Assembly (NCBI RefSeq): GCF_048323655.1
Contig: NZ_JBLUWW010000006.1
Coordinates: 124,001-188,000 of the forward strand
Reading direction: 5' to 3'
DNA: 64,000 nucleotides
Origin: Salinimicrobium soli
GTDB taxonomy: Bacteria > Bacteroidota > Bacteroidia > Flavobacteriales > Flavobacteriaceae
The position numbers and the translations under genes were made by a program. The notes beneath the pieces were generated by a model that made no database searches, was not told where the DNA came from, and saw only the letters and a program-made list of their open reading frames with translations. Position 1 is the first letter of the stretch. Each line of letters begins with the position of its first letter. Of this stretch, positions 59,204 to 64,000 are shown piece after piece.

Positions 59204-60571
59204 GTGCAACTAACGGCCTATACCAAAGAATTTAGTAAGAACCTTCATATTGCCTATCCCGTAATGCTCGGGCAACTGGGGCATGTGATGGTGGGCCTGG
59301 CCGATAATATTATGGTGGGCCAGTTGGGAGCAGCACCTTTGGCAGCCGTTTCTCTAGGAAATAGTCTGGTCTTTATTGCCCTTTCCCTGGGAATCGGATT
59401 TTCTTTTGCCATCACTCCGCTTATTGCTGAAGCAGATGGTGCCGGAGATATTGAGACCGGAAAAAGCTATTTTCACCATGGGGTCATCATGTGTGGGATC
59501 AATGGTATCTTTCTTTTTTTATTGCTGTTATTAGCGAAACCGATCCTATACCATCTGGATCAGCCGCCCGAAGTAGTGGAACTGGCTATACCATACCTCG
59601 AGATCGTCGCTTTCTCTATGATCCCGTTAATGATCTTCCAGGCCTACAAACAGTTTGCTGATGGCTTGTCTCAAACCAAATACGCTATGTATGCCACCCT
59701 TATTGCTAACGTGGTAAACGTAGTATTCAATTATTTGCTCATTTACGGGATCTGGATCTTTCCGAGACTGGAACTTGAAGGAGCAGCTATTGGCACTTTG
59801 ATCTCGCGGTTTTTTATGCTGTGGTTCGTGTGGGAGATCCTGCGGCGAAAGAAGAAGTTCAGGCAGTACTTTATCTGGTCCAGAAAAGAACTGCTTAGAA
59901 TTGATATCTTCAAAAGGCTTTTTTCACTGGGCTTTCCAACCGCTTTGCAGATGCTGTTCGAGGTAGCCATTTTTACGGCGACAGTATTCCTGGCCGGGAC
60001 TTTGGGTACCAATCCGCAGGCAGCAAACCAGATCGCGCTGAACCTGGCATCTATGACCTTTATGGTGGCTGTGGGATTAGGAGTGACGGCTACTATTAGA
60101 GTGGGAAATCAAAAAGGAAAAGCTAATTTTTATGACCTGCGCCGTATCGCTTTTTCTACCTTTTTACTTGTCTTTTTGATCGAAGCTGTTTTTGCGGTAG
60201 CCTTCATTCTTCTCAAGAACTGGCTTCCCACCTTGTATATAGATGATGTGGAAGTCATATTGCTGGCCGCCCAACTGCTCATAGTTGCAGCCCTATTCCA
60301 ACTTAGTGACGGATTACAGGTTGTAATTCTCGGAGCCTTACGCGGACTGCAGGATGTAAAATTTCCTACCCTCATTTGTTTTGTGGCCTATTGGATCATC
60401 GGTTTTCCGGTATCTTTTTACCTGGGTAAAGAAGAGGCACTGGGGAGCATGGGTATCTGGTTTGGATTACTGGCAGGATTATCTGCTTCTGCATTAATGT
60501 TGTATCTTCGATTCAATTATTTGAGTAAAAAATTACTGGTTTCTGCGGAAGTCGAAGCCGTCAATTACTAA
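59204..60571 (+). CDS. MATE-family multidrug efflux transporter
   Basis: A 455-residue, twelve-helix inner-membrane antiporter of the NorM branch. Opening segment: IAYPVMLGQLGHVMVGLADNIMVGQLGAAPLAAVSLGNSLVFIALSLGIGFSFAITPLIAEADGAGD, with the conserved Asp and Glu of the sodium/proton site region; the second half repeats the fold around FPTALQMLFEVAIFTATVFLAGTLGTNPQAANQIALNLASMTFMVAVGLGVTATIRVGNQKG. The start is GTG, 20 bp after a -7 box. Followed by three short-spaced genes. Confidence 0.94.
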   Translation: MQLTAYTKEFSKNLHIAYPVMLGQLGHVMVGLADNIMVGQLGAAPLAAVSLGNSLVFIALSLGIGFSFAITPLIAEADGAGDIETGKSYFHHGVIMCGINGIFLFLLLLLAKPILYHLDQPPEVVELAIPYLEIVAFSMIPLMIFQAYKQFADGLSQTKYAMYATLIANVVNVVFNYLLIYGIWIFPRLELEGAAIGTLISRFFMLWFVWEILRRKKKFRQYFIWSRKELLRIDIFKRLFSLGFPTALQMLFEVAIFTATVFLAGTLGTNPQAANQIALNLASMTFMVAVGLGVTATIRVGNQKGKANFYDLRRIAFSTFLLVFLIEAVFAVAFILLKNWLPTLYIDDVEVILLAAQLLIVAALFQLSDGLQVVILGALRGLQDVKFPTLICFVAYWIIGFPVSFYLGKEEALGSMGIWFGLLAGLSASALMLYLRFNYLSKKLLVSAEVEAVNY

Positions 60572-60590
60572 TATCAATCTTTACGAGTAG

Positions 60591-60818
60591 ATGGAGTTTC
60601 CTAAATTTCTCTTGGGCGATAACACAGATTATCCCGATGCAATTTTTATAGTTCACACCGAATTTCCACGGTTCATCCTCAATCTTGAGAATGATGAGGT
60701 GGAGTGGCTGGAAGATTTTGATGCTTCCGATGAAAAGGAACTGGCTTCTGAAGCTGAAGGCCTTATTCAGCAGGCTACCGAATTTTACGATCGGGAAATT
60801 AGCCGTTACGAAGAGTAG
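60591..60818 (+). CDS. Small acidic conserved protein
   Basis: A 75-residue acidic protein. It starts MEFPKFLLGDNTDYPDAIF, has LNLENDEVEWLEDFDASDEKEL in the middle and a helical C-terminus. I recognise this pattern from other flavobacteria, without any function. It is 19 bp after the MATE gene and 6 bp before the PAP2 gene, so it shares their transcript. Confidence 0.7.
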   Translation: MEFPKFLLGDNTDYPDAIFIVHTEFPRFILNLENDEVEWLEDFDASDEKELASEAEGLIQQATEFYDREISRYEE

Positions 60819-60824
60819 TCTGGA

Positions 60825-61418
60825 ATGGAGCAGCTGGTACAAATAGATCAGGAGCTTTTTCTGTTTTTGAATAACCTGGGAAATTCCAACTGGGATTCTT
60901 TCTGGAATTTGGTCACAGATAAAATAAGTTCTATTCCGTTCTATGCACTGCTCTTGTACCTCCTGTACCGAAGCATTGGTCTCAAAAAGACCTTTTTGAC
61001 CCTCCTGCTTGTGGCGGTGCTTATCACCTTTACAGATCAACTTGCGAACCTGTTCAAGCACGGGTTTGAAAGGCCACGACCTTGCAGACAGGAAGGCGTG
61101 ATGGAATACGCTCGATTTGTGGCCGTGCGATGTGGACGCTACGGATATTTTTCTGCTCATGCGGCCAGTTCTGCAGCTTTGGCCGTATTTATGGGATTGA
61201 TCTTGCGACCGTTCTGGCGCGGAATCTTTTTTGTCCTTGTAGGTTGGGCTTTACTGGTTTCCTACAGCCGGATTTATGTGGGGGTTCATTATCCCGGGGA
61301 CATACTAACCGGATGGATAATTGGAATCCTCCTTGGTTGGCTCTTCTATAAGTTGCAAAAATACCTTCTGAAAAAGTACTTTTCTAATCCCTCTTCTCCA
61401 GCACATAAAACTTCCTGA
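60825..61418 (+). CDS. PAP2-family membrane phosphatase
   Basis: A 197-residue membrane protein with five or six helices. The phosphatase motifs are KHGFERPRP (KX6RP), YFSAHAASSAALA (the SGH-like motif with SAH in place of PSGH) and SRIYVGVHYPGDILTG (SRX5HX3D). Likely removes phosphate from a lipid such as undecaprenyl pyrophosphate or lipid A. Its 3' end overlaps the convergent GT39 gene by 35 bp. Neighbourhood with lipid-A-type genes supports an envelope role. Confidence 0.9.
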   Translation: MEQLVQIDQELFLFLNNLGNSNWDSFWNLVTDKISSIPFYALLLYLLYRSIGLKKTFLTLLLVAVLITFTDQLANLFKHGFERPRPCRQEGVMEYARFVAVRCGRYGYFSAHAASSAALAVFMGLILRPFWRGIFFVLVGWALLVSYSRIYVGVHYPGDILTGWIIGILLGWLFYKLQKYLLKKYFSNPSSPAHKTS

Positions 61419-63006
61419 TCAACCGGTCTTTATAACCTGATTTTTCCGGATGCACGTAGTTGAGATCATATCTTTCCGTGGAAAGAATTTGATATTGCTG
61501 CTGCAGCTGTTTTACAAAACTGCTGTCTTTTTCATTTATCAGAAGTCCGAATTTAGCTTCGGTAGGTAGTTGCGGTGCTTCTCTGTCAATCTGCGGAATG
61601 GGTTTACCATATTCCCAGATCATTTCGGGGGTTTCATTTCCATATTCATACACCGGCAGTTCTTCTGCTTCCGCTTTTTTCCGAAGTTCGGCGATATTGT
61701 TGAAGTCCGGGTTTTGCAAAAAGGCATTTGAAAGAGGAAATCCAAAGACAATTATTCCGCAGATAAAGGCGACGGTGAGGTAGAATACTTTTGGATATTC
61801 CTGCTTTTTCAGATAGAAAATAATTGCAACACCGGTTCCAAACAGAAAAACTGAAGTGGCGATATACCAGAACCAATAGCCTTCAAGGCGCAGAACGAAC
61901 AAAGCGGCCACCGGAAAAGCAATTCCTATCAGGGCAATAAGCCCGTGGTTGAAATAGACCACCCACTTTTCCTTTGCCGGCAATTCCCGGAATTTTCTGA
62001 AGAGATATTCAATATAGAAACTCGTATTTAGAGCCATTGGGATAAGGACCGGTAACAGGTATCTCGATTTTTTTTCAGGAATAACAGAAAGCAGCACCAC
62101 GGCTCCCAGGGTCCAAAAAAGGGAAAAAAGATATGCTTTCTTATTGCTTACCCTTTTCTTGAGGTACGGATATAGCAAAGCGACAAAAGCAGGAATGGTC
62201 CAGATCCCGCTTTGGGTGAAAAAGCTCCAATAGTAATAGAACGGCCGCACATTATAATTGGTCCACCGGGTGGCTTCACGGGAAGTGATCTCCATAAAGG
62301 AAACCGGATCTGCCAGGCGTACATAGATGAACCACCAGCTTCCGATTGTCAAGGCCAGCAGAATGAGGAATGACAGCGGAAGCCACTTTTGCTTCAGGTC
62401 CTGATATTTGTAAACTATTCCGTAGGAAATAAGGAATGGCAGCAACAGAGCGTATAGCGAAACCGGACCTTTGCTCAAGATTGAAAAGCCCAGGAACAGG
62501 GCAGCCAAAAATGCATTTTTCCAGAGCTGTTTTGAACCGGTGAAGAACTCCCACATGTAAAAGATCGCGATCATCATAAACGAATGGGTGAAAATATCCC
62601 ACTGCCCGTTTCGTCCCATGAAGATGATATAAAAAGAGGAAGCGAGGATGAGGCCGGCCAAAAAAGCCTGTTTTTTGCTCACCTGTAATTTCGGGATAAA
62701 CTGGTAGAAAAAGTACAACAGCAAAAGCGTAACAAGTGCTGCCGGCAATCTCATGGCAAAAAGACTTTTGAAGCCAAAGATAAGTCCGCTTAGGGCGGTG
62801 AGCCAGGTTGGCAGAGGTGGCTTTTCATACCGGGGTTGGTCATTAAGGGTAGTAAGTAGCCAGTTGTGGTGCTGGGCCATTTCCCGGGCAGTAATGAAAT
62901 TGCGCGCCTCCATGATGTTCACGTAAATGGTGTCCAGGTGGGCGAAAAAAATAAGCACTCCCACTCCCAGGAGTGGAAGGAGGTAATTTTTGAAGTTTTC
63001 AGGCAT
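61384..63006 (-). CDS. GT39-like membrane glycosyltransferase (ArnT-like)
   Basis: A 540-residue membrane protein with about twelve helices and a C-terminal soluble portion (about 430-540). The N-terminal loop carries IYVNIMEARNFITAREMAQHHNWLLTTLNDQPRYEKPPLPTWLTAL, with the acidic residue and YEKPPLPTW typical of ArnT-type enzymes that transfer a sugar from a polyprenyl phosphate to lipid A. It overlaps the LAB_N gene by 8 bp and the two form one operon with the partial GT2 gene. The transferred sugar cannot be told from sequence. Confidence 0.9.
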   Translation of the reverse strand: MPENFKNYLLPLLGVGVLIFFAHLDTIYVNIMEARNFITAREMAQHHNWLLTTLNDQPRYEKPPLPTWLTALSGLIFGFKSLFAMRLPAALVTLLLLYFFYQFIPKLQVSKKQAFLAGLILASSFYIIFMGRNGQWDIFTHSFMMIAIFYMWEFFTGSKQLWKNAFLAALFLGFSILSKGPVSLYALLLPFLISYGIVYKYQDLKQKWLPLSFLILLALTIGSWWFIYVRLADPVSFMEITSREATRWTNYNVRPFYYYWSFFTQSGIWTIPAFVALLYPYLKKRVSNKKAYLFSLFWTLGAVVLLSVIPEKKSRYLLPVLIPMALNTSFYIEYLFRKFRELPAKEKWVVYFNHGLIALIGIAFPVAALFVLRLEGYWFWYIATSVFLFGTGVAIIFYLKKQEYPKVFYLTVAFICGIIVFGFPLSNAFLQNPDFNNIAELRKKAEAEELPVYEYGNETPEMIWEYGKPIPQIDREAPQLPTEAKFGLLINEKDSSFVKQLQQQYQILSTERYDLNYVHPEKSGYKDRLIRKFYVLEKRD

Positions 63007-63622
63007 ATTCTTTTCTGCTTAGAATAATATTTCTCAGGTAGATGATACTTCCCATGAGGTGACCAATAAGGAGTACGGGATCTCTTCTTATCACGGCATA
63101 GATGAGAATGAGTGACGCCCCCGTTAAACTAAGGATCCAGAAGCCAAGCGGAAGAATGGATTCCTGCATCTTTTCAGAATAGATCCATTGGTAAATAAAC
63201 CGGAAGGTGAAAATCACCTGGGCTCCGGAACCAAGGTACACTAGCCAGAGGGGGATAGCTTCGTTAAAAAGAAGCTTCTGTATATCGTATGTATTGTTGT
63301 TATAGGAATAGATAAATAGAAGGACCGGGAACACATACACGAACACTCTTAGGCCTTTTGACAGTTTCTTCCACTCACCCTGTAACTGAATATTCCTGAT
63401 ATAAATGAAATAGGTGAGGGCCTGACCAAGCATTATGGAAAAGTCATCCCGCAGGTATCCATAGACGAAAAGCAGAAAAGAGGCGAAAAGAGAAACTTTC
63501 CAAAAGTTAGTCGGAGTGAGAACTTTTTTTTCTTTTTCAGAAGCGATCCACTGCATGACCAACCGAGCAGAGAACAGCAGTTGGGCAGTAAATCCTATGG
63601 CATATACATACCAGCTACTCAT
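62999..63622 (-). CDS. Protein with two LAB_N repeats
   Basis: A 207-residue membrane protein of two internal repeats of the lipid-A-disaccharide-synthase N-terminal (LAB_N) type: the first is FTAQLLFSARLVMQWIASEKEKKVLTPTNFWKVSLFASFLLFVYGYLRDDFSIMLGQALTYFIYIRNIQL, the second GAQVIFTFRFIYQWIYSEKMQESILPLGFWILSLTGASLILIYAVIRRDPVLLIGHLMGSIIYLRNIIL. No LpxB catalytic part follows. The gene overlaps both neighbours by 8 bp. The domain is thought to help move or anchor lipid-A precursors in the membrane; here it is the middle gene of a modification operon. Confidence 0.9.
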   Translation of the reverse strand: MSSWYVYAIGFTAQLLFSARLVMQWIASEKEKKVLTPTNFWKVSLFASFLLFVYGYLRDDFSIMLGQALTYFIYIRNIQLQGEWKKLSKGLRVFVYVFPVLLFIYSYNNNTYDIQKLLFNEAIPLWLVYLGSGAQVIFTFRFIYQWIYSEKMQESILPLGFWILSLTGASLILIYAVIRRDPVLLIGHLMGSIIYLRNIILSRKEYA

Positions 63623-64000
63623 TTTTCCTGTTCACAGTGTAGTTTATGTAGTTGCTCTTCATCCATAAATAAGCGAAACAATCCACAAATGGGCCTACCA
63701 GCCTGTTAAGCAGGTGAAATTTTGCTTTTCCGGCTATTCGCGGGTAATGCCGCACCGGCACCTGTTTGATCTTTCCCTTTTGCAATAGGATCATAGCCGG
63801 TAAAAACCGGTGTAAGCCTTTAAACATCGGTATGCGTTTGGCATAATCGGCTTTGATGACCTTTAAAGGACAGCCGGTGTCATCCATGCCATCATGCGTA
63901 AAACTGCGCCTGATGCCGTTGGCGATCAAAGAGGACATATTTTTCTTAAAAGAGTCTTTTCTGTTCGCCCTTAGTCCGGTGACCAGATCATATTCCCCAA
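63615..64000 (-). CDS. Family 2 glycosyltransferase (DPM1/ArnC-like), 5' end cut by window edge
   Basis: The C-terminal 128 codons of a glycosyltransferase that continues off the right edge; the reading frame is open to base 64000 and I see no start. The readable part begins EYDLVTGLRANRKDSFKKNM and includes SSLIANGIRRSFTHDGMDDTGCPLKVIKADYAKRIPMFKGLHRFLPAMI, the core of polyprenyl-phosphate mannosyl- or aminoarabinosyl-transferase-like enzymes. Such enzymes load a sugar on a polyprenyl phosphate for a later membrane glycosyltransferase; here that would be the GT39 gene. It overlaps the LAB_N gene by 8 bp. Confidence 0.85.
   Translation of the reverse strand, partial: GEYDLVTGLRANRKDSFKKNMSSLIANGIRRSFTHDGMDDTGCPLKVIKADYAKRIPMFKGLHRFLPAMILLQKGKIKQVPVRHYPRIAGKAKFHLLNRLVGPFVDCFAYLWMKSNYINYTVNRKNE

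Overview
The window looks like a chromosomal segment of a marine-type member of the Flavobacteriaceae (Bacteroidota). The support is consistent across the sequence: the -7 promoter box TAnnTTTG in front of many genes, a type IX secretion pair (PorP/SprF-like protein plus a cargo with a gliding-motility-type C-terminal domain), a type III glutamine synthetase, a stand-alone IcmF mutase, a DnaJ with a reduced zinc finger, and small families largely confined to this group (Lacal_2735-type, DUF4920, DUF4197). I estimate base composition at a little over 40 percent GC. No prophage, transposase, CRISPR array or rRNA operon is visible. Most of the window is ordinary housekeeping and lineage-core sequence.

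Layout. 1-4996: a sulfur/molybdenum-cofactor block on the minus strand, made of a partial moeA, a Crp/Fnr-type regulator with two cysteines, and an operon of two exported double-rhodanese proteins followed by an OprP-like porin. The same dyad (ATGAC-N4-RTCAT) lies 32-33 bp upstream of a -7 box both before moeA and before the rhodanese operon, so I propose a small regulon. 4997-6078: a 1-kb gene-poor stretch with a four-unit tandem array, two 41-bp copies of a tRNA terminator, tRNA-Arg(ACG) and three palindromes in the tRNA leader. 6079-9085: the type IX secretion pair. 9326-14985: an SPW/VKOR/SPW fusion membrane protein, a GH63-like glycosidase, a membrane-tailed SDR and an amino-acid:sodium symporter. 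14993-21429: a Gfo/Idh/MocA oxidoreductase, a PAS/GAF protein with HisKA but no ATPase domain, and an exported S9 peptidase.

21535-32615: housekeeping genes (apt, a Ca/Na exchanger, glnN, purM, msrA, prfA, pyrF) mixed with small conserved proteins, including a 51-aa gene that overlaps the end of apt. 32802-36233: icmF. 36432-38281: a three-gene operon with LigD split into phosphoesterase and polymerase proteins plus a DUF1232 protein, bracketed by a 17-bp direct repeat. 38461-50365: MarC, a cold-shock protein, a hydrolase-fold protein without a nucleophile serine, CrcB, dipeptidyl peptidase III, MazG-like, ilvE, MnmD, a TIGR01777 epimerase and YceI. 50523-52267: grpE-dnaJ, followed by a candidate small RNA. 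52497-56942: an ABC-2 exporter, an MscS channel and a NtrC-like response regulator without a DNA-binding domain. 57706-64000: an M28 peptidase, a MATE transporter, PAP2, and a lipid-A-modification-like operon (GT2, LAB_N, GT39) running off the right edge.

The most interesting material is the Crp/Fnr-rhodanese-moeA regulon with its matched promoter architecture, the split LigD module between direct repeats, the VKOR-SPW fusion cluster, the terminator-like tandem array behind tRNA-Arg, and two signalling proteins that lack their usual output domains. All assignments come from reading motifs by eye; no database search was run.
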